Below are positions 1 through 10,600 of a DNA stretch of 64,000 nt, one piece after another (the first letter of the stretch is position 1; each line of letters starts with the position of its first letter). The notes beneath the pieces were generated by a model. It searched no databases. It was not told the DNA's origin and worked only from the letters and a program-made list of their open reading frames with translations. Where the stretch lies: assembly GCF_021044625.1 (NCBI RefSeq), contig NZ_CP087999.1:4919001-4983000 (forward strand), in the 5' to 3' direction. The position numbers were made by a program, and so were the translations under genes. The DNA is from Geomonas sp. RF6 (lineage in GTDB: Bacteria; Desulfobacterota; Desulfuromonadia; Geobacterales; Geobacteraceae).

Positions 1-534
1 GAGAAGGCCATAGTCGTTCCCGATCGCGCTGTTCCGTGCGCCGCTGGCAGTACTCTCCCGCCCCTGCAGCACGATGCCGTACCGGTTTCCGGTAACGGTG
101 GAACCGTCGATACGGAGGCGGCCGCGCAGGAGGTAGACGCCGCTTTCGGCGGACTCGATGCGGCAAGCAGCAAGCCGGCTCTCGCCGCCGTCGACAATGA
201 TGCCGGCCCAGGCGCTCTCCTTCCTCTCCCCCCCCGCCTGGAAGAGGATGGGGTGTCGCTCGTCCCCCTCGGCGCGCAGCACGCCGCGCACGGTGATCTC
301 GGTCAGGGGTGAGAGGTACTCCGGGTCGGTCTTGGAGCTTTCCGCAGCGCCCACTTTCACCGTGGTCCCCGGCGCGATGGTGAGGGTAACGCCATCGGGG
401 ACGAGGATGTCTTCCTCGACGATCACTTCACCTTTCCAGGTGGTGTCGGAGGTGAGAACGCGGGCGTGCGCCGTCAGCGGGATGAGTTGCAGCAGAAGGG
501 AAACGGCGATAAAAACGAGGAGACGTGCAGCCAT
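1..534 (-). CDS. Right-handed beta-helix protein, exported (partial, C-terminus beyond window)
   Basis: The reading frame opens at an ATG at 534 and stays open to the left edge, giving 178 residues with no stop. Residues 1-25 form a signal peptide ending in AHA. What follows (SDTTWKGEV, then APGTTVKV and short GI.V/I.G turns) is the pattern of a parallel beta-helix (NosD/pectate-lyase-like). The opening strongly resembles the start of the beta-helix protein at 25893-27080, so the two are probably paralogues. Such proteins are exported and often bind or process polysaccharide, but no catalytic residues can be assigned here. It lies about 50 bases past the terminator at 586-620, on the same strand as the cytochrome block, so it may have its own weak promoter or depend on read-through. 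Its ribosome binding site is poor. Confidence 0.8.
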   Translation of the reverse strand, partial: MAARLLVFIAVSLLLQLIPLTAHARVLTSDTTWKGEVIVEEDILVPDGVTLTIAPGTTVKVGAAESSKTDPEYLSPLTEITVRGVLRAEGDERHPILFQAGGERKESAWAGIIVDGGESRLAACRIESAESGVYLLRGRLRIDGSTVTGNRYGIVLQGRESTASGARNSAIGNDYGLL

Positions 535-585
535 TGATAGGAAGCCCTGGTGAAAACTGAACCGTACGGATGAGAAGCGCGAAAA

Positions 586-620
586 AAAGAGGCGCCAGCA
601 TACAATGCCGGCGCCTCTTT
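586..620 (-). terminator. Strong bidirectional hairpin terminator
   Basis: An 11-base arm (AAAGAGGCGCC) pairs perfectly with GGCGCCTCTTT. Inside it, GCAT pairs with ATGC around a 3-base loop, with one A/C mismatch between the two stems. A- and T-rich flanks on both sides make it work in either direction. It ends the minus-strand run that begins with the cytochrome at 23159 and lies directly after the micro-ORF at 638-700. Confidence 0.85.
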
Positions 621-637
621 CGCCACTTATTCCTGCA

Positions 638-700
638 CTAGCAGGGATGTACCACAGAAGCGCCCACGATTCTCGGACGGACGTATTTTTTCTTTTTCAT
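638..700 (-). CDS. 20-residue micro-ORF, candidate short peptide (possible RiPP-type precursor)
   Basis: The encoded peptide is MKKKKYVRPRIVGASVVHPC, ending in cysteine before a TAG stop. The ATG follows a near-perfect Shine-Dalgarno sequence (GGGAGGTGA) that overlaps the TGA of the preceding gene. Only five bases separate that stop from this ATG, so translation is probably coupled. The terminator at 586-620 begins 18 bases further on, so this is the last gene of the operon-like run. The basic start followed by Y-x-x-P-x-I resembles the leader motif bound by RRE/PqqD-type domains in lasso-peptide and some radical-SAM peptide systems; that comparison is inference. No maturase is visible in the window. 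It could also be a short regulatory peptide or chance, but the binding site and position argue against chance. Confidence 0.5.
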   Translation of the reverse strand: MKKKKYVRPRIVGASVVHPC

Positions 701-705
701 GCTTA

Positions 706-1590
706 TCACCTCCCTTTCGTTTCGTTGTTGATGCCTTCAGCCTGCGGCGTTACCGCCCTAGCGGATCCCGGTCCCCTGCCGGCAAATCTTTTCGCCTTCA
801 CCACCACACCCTTCACCAGTTCACCCTTCTTCACGGTGACCGCCTGGCTCTCCTTCTGCCCGATATTTCCCACGACTTCGCCGGCAACCGGTGCGGAGCC
901 GCCATAGACGCTGCGGACCTTCAGGTAGTAGGTCCCCCCTTCACCGACCCGCAAGAGGAACCGGCCGTTGGGGCTCGAAGGGTACGAGGTGTACAACGGC
1001 CTGCCCACGGTCTCGGCACTGCGGTAGGCAAATACCAGCGCGTCGCGCACCGGCTTCCCCTCTTCCGACACGACCGTTCCCTCCACTGCGGTGATCCCTT
1101 TGCGATAGCCGGTCCCGCCGCTCTTGAATGGCTGCGCGCCGGAGAGGGAGCCAAGATCCATGTCTCCCGGCACCTTCACCTGGTAGCGCACCGGGTCACC
1201 CTTTTCGTCCACGCTGGTGAAGTAGTAGTCACCTTCCTGCGGCGGACCGACGAGGCGTCCCGAAAGCCTCTTCACCGCCCCGAGGTAGTAGCTCCCCTCC
1301 GGAAGCTTGAGGGAGAAGCGACCCGCCTCGTCGAGCTGCTTCATGAAATCCGGGACGCGCCAGTACCTGTCGTGGGCCGGTGCCGGACCGGTCGCCGCGT
1401 TGAAGAAGTACACCACTCCTCCGTCGAGGGGCGTTTGACCGTCGATAAGGATGCGGCCGGTCACGGTGCTCCCCTTCATCTCGGCAGGCTGCACCGGACG
1501 CTGGGGCGCCGACGGCGGCGTGATCGCAACTGCCGCCACAGGGGCTGCGAGGATAAGGAGCGCTGGAAGAATCTTTTTCAGGTAGTTCAT
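706..1590 (-). CDS. Exported carboxypeptidase-regulatory-like domain protein
   Basis: A protein of 294 residues with a signal peptide (about 1-22, ending AVA). Two beta-sandwich modules follow: about 38-115 (VTGRILIDGQTPLDGGVVYFF ... GRFSLKLPEGSYYLGAV) and about 165-255 (VEGTVVSEEGKPVRDALVFAY ... GRFLLRVGEGGTYYLKV). Both have the G.V...G.P..GA.V / G.F.L.V..G.YYL pattern of carboxypeptidase regulatory-like (CarboxypepD_reg) folds. These modules usually mediate binding or stability in cell-envelope proteins, and no enzymatic domain is present. The ATG at 1590 has a GGAGAGG ribosome binding site. It starts 47 bases after the giant scaffold gene stops and is followed with only five bases spacing by the 20-residue micro-ORF. 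I infer a periplasmic or surface accessory protein of the cytochrome block. Confidence 0.8.
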   Translation of the reverse strand: MNYLKKILPALLILAAPVAAVAITPPSAPQRPVQPAEMKGSTVTGRILIDGQTPLDGGVVYFFNAATGPAPAHDRYWRVPDFMKQLDEAGRFSLKLPEGSYYLGAVKRLSGRLVGPPQEGDYYFTSVDEKGDPVRYQVKVPGDMDLGSLSGAQPFKSGGTGYRKGITAVEGTVVSEEGKPVRDALVFAYRSAETVGRPLYTSYPSSPNGRFLLRVGEGGTYYLKVRSVYGGSAPVAGEVVGNIGQKESQAVTVKKGELVKGVVVKAKRFAGRGPGSARAVTPQAEGINNETKGR

Positions 1591-1627
1591 CGACCCTCTC
1601 CGGTTTTGCTTCTGAAAGCCTCTACCA

Positions 1628-1650
1628 GACGCTGCCGCTACGGCAGCGTC
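1628..1650 (-). promoter_or_regulatory. Perfect stem-loop spanning the stop codon of the giant scaffold gene
   Basis: Ten-base arms (GACGCTGCCG and CGGCAGCGTC) pair perfectly around a 3-base loop. On the minus strand that loop is the TAG stop codon of the 3368-residue protein gene. No T-run follows, so it is not a typical terminator. It could protect the 3' end of the upstream message, lower expression of the downstream gene, or act at termination of translation. Confidence 0.5.
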
Positions 1651-4600
1651 CGTGTGTTGTACTCCTCGCGGTACAGCTGGTGCTCCTCGTCGGCCGGATA
1701 CTGCTCCACCGATTCGTTGTACGGGAAGTTGGTCATGGAGTTGAACGGCAGCGGCTCCACCGTTTTGGGAATCACGCTGTTCGGCTTGAAGTCCTTGTAG
1801 AAGCCGTGGCTGTAGATCAGGAAGCGACGGTCCGCGTCCTCCGGCTGGGGTATCGGTGCCCCGAACTTCAGCCGAACCTCGTCCCCGCCGCTGTAGATCA
1901 CGAACTTGTCGTCGGCAGCGGAAAGGAGGGGGAGCACGTCGCCGTACCGCGTGTTGTTACCCGGCATGTAGTTGTACGTTCCACCGGACTGGACGCCGTA
2001 GTTGAACCCGTACACCTCGGTGTCGTTCGTCTTCTGGCTTGAGCCGTAGTAGCCGAGGGTTGCCGACACGAGAGGGACGGGGTTGACGGAAACCGGTTCG
2101 TCCGCCGTGGTGTCGAAGGCGATCCTGTCCAGATACGTCTTGAACACGAACCCGAGGCGTATCTTGTAGTTCTTGCTCAGGAAGACGTTGGTGAGGTCCA
2201 CCACGTACGGGCTCCTGAACTCCTTCGGCTTCGGCAGGATCAGCTTCGTCCTCGGGATGGTCACCCAGATGCCGTTCTCGTCCAGCACCTCGAGCTTCGT
2301 GCGGTCCGATGACGGAGAGAGCTGGTTCGCCAGCACCGACGCTGCCTGGCTCGTCGGGTACACGCTGACGCCGTCGAGCACCAGTTTCACCGCGGCCGCC
2401 TGCGACAGGTCACCGAGGTCGATCTCCAGCGTCTGCCATGCCGGCACGTTCTTGTCGTCGTTGAGCTGCAGGTACTGCTGATCGGAGGCCGACAGCAGAT
2501 CGCTGACGTCGCGCCCGGTCTCCAGGTGGGTCACCGAGAGCGGTTTCTTGAGGGGCCCCACGGTGTGCAGGATCGTCGCCGGCTGCGACACGTTCGTGGC
2601 CGAGAAGGGGGTCTGCTCCGCGTAGACGTCGAATCCTTTCGGCATGTCCACCGTGTACAGAGCCACCTTGTCCATGTAGTCGACCTCAGAGCGCTCCTCC
2701 ACGAGCCTCAGGTCGTACAGGCCGTCAGGCCCCGGAACCGGCTGGGCCTGCATGACGTGGAAATCGCGGGGATTAGGCTTCACGTAGCCCGTCCCCGACT
2801 TGAGCCCCAGCTTTCCTGTGCCGAAGACGTCCACCTCGAAGGCGAAGGTGCCCCCGTCCCAGGCGTACAGCATCGGGCAGCTGCCGCTGCTGCAGGTGGT
2901 GTCGGAGACGGTGGTGGCCGTCTCGCTGACGTTGGTGTAATCGTTCGGGTCGCGGGCGATGACTTTCCATGTCGAGGTCCCGCCCCCCGGGACGTAGACG
3001 TTCGGGAAGCTGAGGCCGGTCTGCCACGCGCTCTGCGCTCCGCTGTTCACGACGACGGAGTAGGTGACGCTGCCGCCCAGAACGGTTGTCGGGACCGCGT
3101 TCCAGTAGACGGTGGTGTAGGAGTCCCAGCACCCGCCGTTCACCGATGTAGGAGTAAGCCCCGTCGGCGCCGGTATCGCCACCTTGATGGTAAAGTCCTG
3201 CACGATGCTGGAAGTGGTGGAAGAGACCCTCAGCGAGACCGGGAAATTTCCCCACTGGTTTGCCGTCGGGGTCCAGCTCACCACGCCGGCGCTGGAGACG
3301 GAGAGCCCGCTCGGCCCCTTGTTGATGGTGTAGGTAAGAGACCCACCTGCAGGGGATACCGCCACCACCGTGTAGCTGTAGGGGGTGAGGGTGCGCCCTG
3401 TGGTGGGAGGGGTCGACTTTATGTACGGCACGTTGTTCTGTGTCACCACGACGGTGAAGGGCTGCGACGCCTGCTGGACGCCGTCGCTCACCACGACCGT
3501 CACCGGCACGCTCCCCACCTCGGCTGCGGTTGGTACCCAGGAGATCCTGCCGGCTCCCGAGACACTCATCCCGGAGGGAGCCGTGCTGAGGGTGTAGCTC
3601 AAGGGGTAGCCGTCTGGGTTGTCGACCACCAGCTGGTAGGCGTACTCCGTTCCGTCCATGGCGCTTGTGGGCGCTGTGGAGGTTATGGAAGGCTGGCGCG
3701 CGCTGCGGGCCGTGACGGAGAAGGTGGTGCTGGCGCTGAGGGTGCCGTCGGTGACCCGCACCGTCACCGCCGTGGGACCGGCGGCGGCCAGGGGGGTCCA
3801 GGTGATGAGACCGTCGGAGGTGATGTTCATACCCTGCGGCGCGCTGGTCAGGGTGTATGAGAGGGTGTCGCCGTCGGCGTCGCTACCGTACGCCTGCACG
3901 CTAAAGAGGTGCCCGACGCTCACGGTCGTGTCGGAGATCGCGCCGATTACGGGGGCGCGGTCCACGCCGGCTACCACTATGGCGAAGCTCTGGTCGGCGC
4001 TGCGCTGGAGGGAATCGGTCGCCCGCACCGTCACGTTCTTCGTCCCCTCCTGTTTGTAGTCGGGGGTCCAGGTGATAAGTCCCGTCGCCGAGATCGTCAT
4101 CCCGGTCGGCTTCGAGGAGAGGGAGTAGCTGACCGCCCCCCCCCCTGCCGCGCTGGCGCTGACCTGGTAGCTGTACGGCACGTTCTCCGCTGCGGTCAGC
4201 ACAGGAGTGGAGGTGAAGGCCGGCAGGTTGGTTTCAGTCTGGGCGCAGGTGTTGTCGACGTTTTTGTACGCCGGAGTCCGCACCGTCGCGGGCGCGCTGT
4301 ACGCCGAGAAGTCGGAGCCCCTGAAGGCGCGAACCCTGTAGCTGTAGCTGTGCAGCGGAGAGATCCCCTGCGTGTCGTTGAAGGTCGTCGCGTCCGGCGG
4401 CAGGCTCGCCACCGTCACCCACTGCCCGGAGGGAAGGAGGGTCTCCACGTTGTAGCCGTCTTCCCCCAGGGCGCTGTCCGCCCAGGAGAGGTGCACGGTC
4501 ATGGAATTCGGCGCCGTCGCGGTGATGGTTGTAGGGTTGTCCATGACGGTAGCGGCGCACGATACCGGCGTGTACCCGGAGAACCACGACGCGTAGGCCG

Positions 4601-7600
4601 TCTTGTACCCGCGCACACGGTAGCAGTAGTTCGTGGAGGGGGTGAGCCCCTGGCTCGCGTAGCTGGTGCTCCCTGCCCCGACCCGCGCCACCTCCGAGAA
4701 GCTCTTGCACCCCGTCCCCTCGCACCGCTCGATGGAGTAGCCGGAGCTGTCGGAGGAACCGCTGTTCCACGAAAGGTTCACCTGCGTGGAGGAGGAGGGG
4801 GCAGCGGCGAGCGCAGCCGGAGCCACCGGCGCCGGGGTGATGACCTCCACGATGTCTGAGTAGCTCGAGTTCCACAGATACGGGGTGGTGCGCGCCGCCC
4901 GCACCCTGTAGCGGTAGGTCGTCCCCGCGGATACCGTCGTGTCGTTGTAACTCGGGGTGGCGTTGGCGGTGAGAACGATCTCGCTGAAACCGGTGCACCC
5001 CGCGCCGGTGCAGCGCTCGATGCGGTACCCGGTGGTGTAGCTGTTCGAGTCGCTCCAGGAGAGATTGACCTGCGTGGAACTCGCGGCCGTCCCGGTGAAG
5101 GCGGTCGGTCCTGCTATGCTCGTCACCGCGGTGGCGCTGGCGCTTTCGGTCTGCCATCCGCACGACACAGTGTTGTACCCCCGCACCCGGTAACTGTAGG
5201 AGTAGCCGGGCATGACGGAGGTATCTGCATAGGTGAGGATGTTCGGCCCCACGGTCGCTATCTCAGTGTAGCTCGTGCACCCGCCCCCTACGCAGCGCAT
5301 GATCCGGTACCCGGTCTCGTCGGTGGTGGGATCGTTCCAGTTCAGGGTGATCTGGCTCTCGGTGGTGCGGGCGGCGGTCACGGACGGGGAGTCGGGAATC
5401 ACCGTGGTAGCGGAGACCGGATCGCTGGGGAGGGTGTCTCCTGCGACGCGGTTAGCCACCACCTGGTAGCGGTAGGTGATCCCGCCGCACACCGTCGTGT
5501 CGACGTACCCCGCGGTGGCGCTGGAGTTGGCGGCGACGCTCGTTAAGGGGGTGAAGGTGGTGCACCCTGCCCCCTGGCAGCGATACACGGTGAAGCCGGT
5601 CTCGTCAGGGGTGTTGTCAGCCCAGGAGAGGGTCACCTTCGTCGTCGCCGCCACCGCCTGCAGGTCGGAGGGGGGCCCCTGGTAGGCGGTAGTCACGGGA
5701 GCAGAGGTGTTGCTGTAGCCGGTCGTCCAGACCTGGGTCCCGGTGCTGGTAGCCCGCAGCCGGTACAGGTACGTCGTGGATGGGATAACGGTGGAGTCCA
5801 CAAACGATGCGCTGGAAGAGCTGTTCGCCGGGGCCTGCGCGGCGAGCTGGGTGAAGTCGCTGCAGCTGGAGGAGCCGGACGGGACGGTGCAGCGCTCGAT
5901 CAGGAATGCGGTCTCGGAGGCGGTGTTGTCCTGCCAGGAAAGCCGTACGTTTGCAGAGTTCACCGCGGTGGCGCTGAGGGAGGCCGGCGCCGTCAGGGAG
6001 GCTGTCGCCTGCACCACGTTCGTAGCCGCTGTCTCCCACGGGCAGGAGGCGGTGCTCTTGAATCCGGTTACCTTGTACTGGTACACCCCTCCCGGGATCA
6101 CCGTGCCGTCGGTGTAGCTGGAGGTCATGTAGTTGCTGACGGTGGCAAGCGGCGTGGTTCCGAAGCTGCACCCCGCCCCGGTGCAGCGGTAGATGCGGTA
6201 CCCCTCGGTGTCCACGGTACTCGACCTGGTCCAGTAGAGCGCCGTGGAAACCTCGGAGACGCGGGTCGCGGAGAGGGAGCTCGGCGCCACCGGTATTGTG
6301 GTGTTGGCGTAGCGCGTAGTGGAGTAGTCAGTGGTCCAGGGGATGACGGTGTTGGTGGCCCGCACTCTGTAGGTGTAGGACGTCCCGCTGCACACGCTGG
6401 TGTCCACGAAGGTGTACGGGGGCGCCGTCACGTTGGCGACCTGGGTGAAGGTGGAACAGTTGATCCCCAGGCAGCGCTCCACGAGGACCCCGTTGTGGGT
6501 GGAGGTCCTGAGCGTATAGTACGGCGACAGCTGGTTCGTGCCGGAGACCCCGACGGAGTAGAGCGTCGGGGGGAGCGGCGTGGGGGTGATCTTCACGGTT
6601 GCGCTGGGGTTGGTCCAGCTGTAGTCCGCGGTCTTCATCCCCACCACCTGGTACACATATGTCCCCAGCTGCCCTACTGTGTCGTCGTAGCTGGTGACGT
6701 TCGCGCCGAGGCTCTTTATTTCCGCGAGGCCGGTGCAGGTCGTCTGCCCGCTCTGCACGGTGCAGCGCCGCAGGGAGTACCTCGTCTCGTCAATGGTGGG
6801 GTCGCTCCAGGTAAGCCGCACCTGGGTCTCGGTAAGGGAGGTCGCGACCAGCGACGGCGGATTCAAGGGTGGGGAGGTGACGGTAACGACGGCGCTCGGG
6901 CCGGAATCCCACCCGGCAGTGGTGTTTTTGGCGCGTACCCGGTACTGGTAGGTGCCTCCCACCGCCACGAAGGTGTCGGTCCACGAGGTGCTGCGTGCCG
7001 CGAGCTGCGTCTGGGTGTAGTTGGTGCAGCCGGTCCCGGTGCACTTCTCCACCACGATGGCGCTCTCGTTGACGGTGTTGTTGCTCCAGGAGAGGTTCAC
7101 CTGGGTCGTGTTGGCGAGGGTCCCGACGACACCGGTCGGCGGCATGATCACGGTGGTGACCTCCGCAATCTGGCCGGCCGGCGCAGCCCAGCCGCACACC
7201 GCGGTCTTGTACGGCTGCACCTGGTAGCGGTACACGGTCTGCGCGGAGAGACCGGAGTCGGTGTAGGAGGTGACGTTAGCCCCCGCGGTACCCACCTCCG
7301 CGAAGGTGGTGCATCCGGCCCCCGCGCAGCGCTGGATCCGATACCCCGTCTCGTCCGTCGCCATGTCCGGCCAGGAGAGCGCCACCTTCGTCTCGTTCAC
7401 CTCGGTGGCGGTGAGGGGGAAGCTTCCCATGGAGAGGCTCAGCGCATCGAAGTTGATGGAGCCGGCGCTGCCGGCGTCCGCATAGCACTGCACCGTCACG
7501 GACGAGGTGCCGGCCGGGATGGTGACCGTTTCGCTCAGGCTCTTCCACCCCGCGTTGTTGTCAGCGGAGCCAAAGGAAATCGCGATTCCCGGCGAGGAGA

Positions 7601-10600
7601 TCCCGGTCCCCGACACCCGGCAGCGCCCTGCCCCGGCTGTGAGTCCTGCTCGTACCGATCCGGAAAGGACGTACTGCTGCCCCGGCACCACCGCGACGCT
7701 CTGGGACCGCCCGATCTGGACTCCGCTTGCGCTGAGTTTCAAGCTGCGGGTCCCTTCCGCAAAGAGGGAGGTGTCAAAGCTCGTCCCGGTGAGGGTGCCG
7801 ACTGCGCCGGTCCAGGCGGTGCTGCCGTTCTCGAAGCCGGGGTCGGCAAGGAGGTTTCCGGCCGCTGGGGTCGCCACCACAGCCACGCCGCTGTACTCGC
7901 TGTCCCAGGGGGCAAGGGAGTTGTTGGCGCGCACACGGTAGCTGTACACGGTCCCGGCGCACACCGCGGTGTCCTTGAAGGTGACCGCCTTGGCTGTTGT
8001 GGTGCCGACCTGGGCGTAGTCGCTGCACCCGACCCCGGTGCACCGCTCGATCTTCAGACCGGTCTCCGTGGTGGTGCGGTTGGTCCAGTTGAGCGTTACC
8101 TGGGTGCTGTTGTCACCCTGGGCGGTGAGCCCTGTCGGCGAAAGGAGCGCGGTGGTGGCGCTCACCGCTGCAGCCGGCGCCTGCCAGGAGCAGGAGGCGC
8201 TTTTCACCGCGGAGATGCGGTAGCGGTAGGTGGTGTTCACCGGGAGCTTCAGATCGGAGTAGCTCGCGGTGTTGGCCGGCAGGACGGTGGTGAGCGGGGA
8301 GAAGTTCGTGCACGACGCCCCGGTGCAGCGCTCGATCAGGTACCCGGTCTCGTCGCCGTTCGTGTCCCCCCAGGAGAGGTCGACCTGCGACTCGGTAGCG
8401 GAAACAACCGTCACGCTCGCCGGGGGGACCCCTGCGGAGGTGGCGACCGTCACCGGCTTCGAGGGGAGTGACTCCCACCCGTCCCCCACCGCCACTACCC
8501 GGTAGCGGTAGGAGCCGCCCGAGCAGATGGTGCTGTCGGTATAAAGCGTGCTGCGGGCGGCGGCGCTCCCGACGGCGGCAAAGTCGGTGCAGGAGGCGCC
8601 GGCGCAGCGCTCGATGCGGAAGGAGGTCTCCCCGAAGGGGGAGCCGCCCCAGGAGATGGTCGCCTGGGTGGTGTTGCTGGAGACGAGCGCAAGGTTTCGC
8701 GGCTCTGGCGGCGCGATCATGTAGGCGAGGATGTCCCCCTTCCCGCTCGCGCTATCGGTGTAGCCGGCGACAAAGACCTCGTCGTCCGGACTCACCGTCA
8801 TGGCGTAGCTGTCGTCGTTGCCGTTTGCCGCGCCGTTGTAGATAGTCGCTCCGACGATCCCCCCGTCCGGCGCGAAGCGTACCGTGACGGAGTCGATGGT
8901 GCTGCCGTCGCTGTTGTCGGTGTGCCCGGTGACATAGGCATACCCCAGGGAGTCGAGGACCATCGCCCCCCCCTCTTCGGAGGAGCCCGGCTTGAAGTAG
9001 GTGGTGTCCCACACCACGTCGCCCGCGGGGGTGTACTTGATGACCCTGAAGTCGCGGTCCAGGGGGCGGCTCTCCACTGTGCCGGCGACTATGATCGTGC
9101 CGTCGGCCGCGTCGATCTTCACCGACACCGCGCTGTCGTCACCGTGGGCCGCGCCGTCGGCGACGCGCTCCCACAGCCGGTCCGGGGTACTCGCCCCTCC
9201 GCGGTACTTCACGGTGTAGATGTCGCGGTTCCCTGCGGCGTTCGTGGCGGAGCCGGTGACGTAGACATTCCCCTGGCTGTCGATGGCGAGCGCCTGCCCC
9301 TTGTTGTCCCCGGTGAGGGTGAGGGAGTAGAGGTCGCGCCAGATAAGGGCCCCTGTGGAGCCGTTGTAGCGTGCGGTGAAAAGCTTGTACACCCCGGCGT
9401 GCGCCTGCCGCTCGCTGTAGCCGGTGACGTAGATGGAACCGTCCGGGGCAAACGCCACCGCGCTCGGCAGGTCGTCCCCCCCCGCCCCGTCCGCCGGGGT
9501 GGCGGCCCAGGCGCGGCTGCCGTCGGCGTTGTACTTGAGCAGGTATATATTGTCGTTTCCGGCAGAGACGAGGCCGTACCCCACGATGGCGGTGGCGCCG
9601 GAGGAGTCGGTGGTGCTGGCGATGGCGACGGAACGGTCGTCGGTCGCCCCCCCTGCCACCGGGCCGTTGTACTGGTCGGTGGCGAGGACCGCACCGCTTG
9701 AGCTGTAGCGTATCGTGTAGAGGGAGAAGACGTCGGCGTTGACTCCGTTGTACAGCGTGGCGTAGCCGGAGACGGTGACCTTGTTCCCTGAATCGACCGC
9801 GACACAGGTGGCGAAGTCGTCGCGGGTGTTCGGGTCGTTGTAGCGGGCGGTCCACAGCGGAGCCGTCCCCCCCGCGCGCGGGAGCTTCAGCGTGACGTAG
9901 TCATAGGAGGCGCCGGCGGAGTAGCCGAGGGGGTAGTCCCGGGTGTATCCCGTGACCACCGGATTGCCGTCCGGGCCGACCGCAATCCCGCTCGCCGCCT
10001 CTTCCTGGGCGGCGACCCCGTTGTAGCTGTAGCTCCAGGCGGGGGGGATCATGCTTATGTAGGTGGTGACGGTCTGCGCCACGTTACTGTAGTGCGACTC
10101 GCCGTTTGCGCTGTTTGCCGCCTTCACCCGGTAGGAGTAGTAGCTGTTCGGCACAAGGGCGGTGTCGAGGTAGCTCACCTGGCCGGTGCCGGTGTGCGGC
10201 GGGAGCCTGAGGGGCGCGCCGTCCTTCATGAGGGGTGCGAACTCGGTGCACCCTGCCCCGGCGCAGCGCTCGATCCCGAAGCTCTCCTCGTTGGAGGCGT
10301 TGTCGGTGAAGGAGAGACGGATGCTCGTGTTGGAGGCAGCCTGGACGGTGAGGTTGGAAGGTGCGTTCAAAAGCCCCGGGTCGTACTTGATGACGTAGTA
10401 GTCGAGGTCGTTGGCGTCGCTGTCGGACCACCCGGAGACGAGGACCTCCCCTGCGGGGGAGAGGCCGATCCCCACCGGGCGGTCGTTGAGACCCGCGCTC
10501 CCGTCGAACTTGATGGACCAAAGCTGCGTCCCGTCGTCCTTTTTGTACTTCACGGTCTTGAAGTCGTAGTTGCCGCCGGCGATGGTGTAGCCGGTGACAA

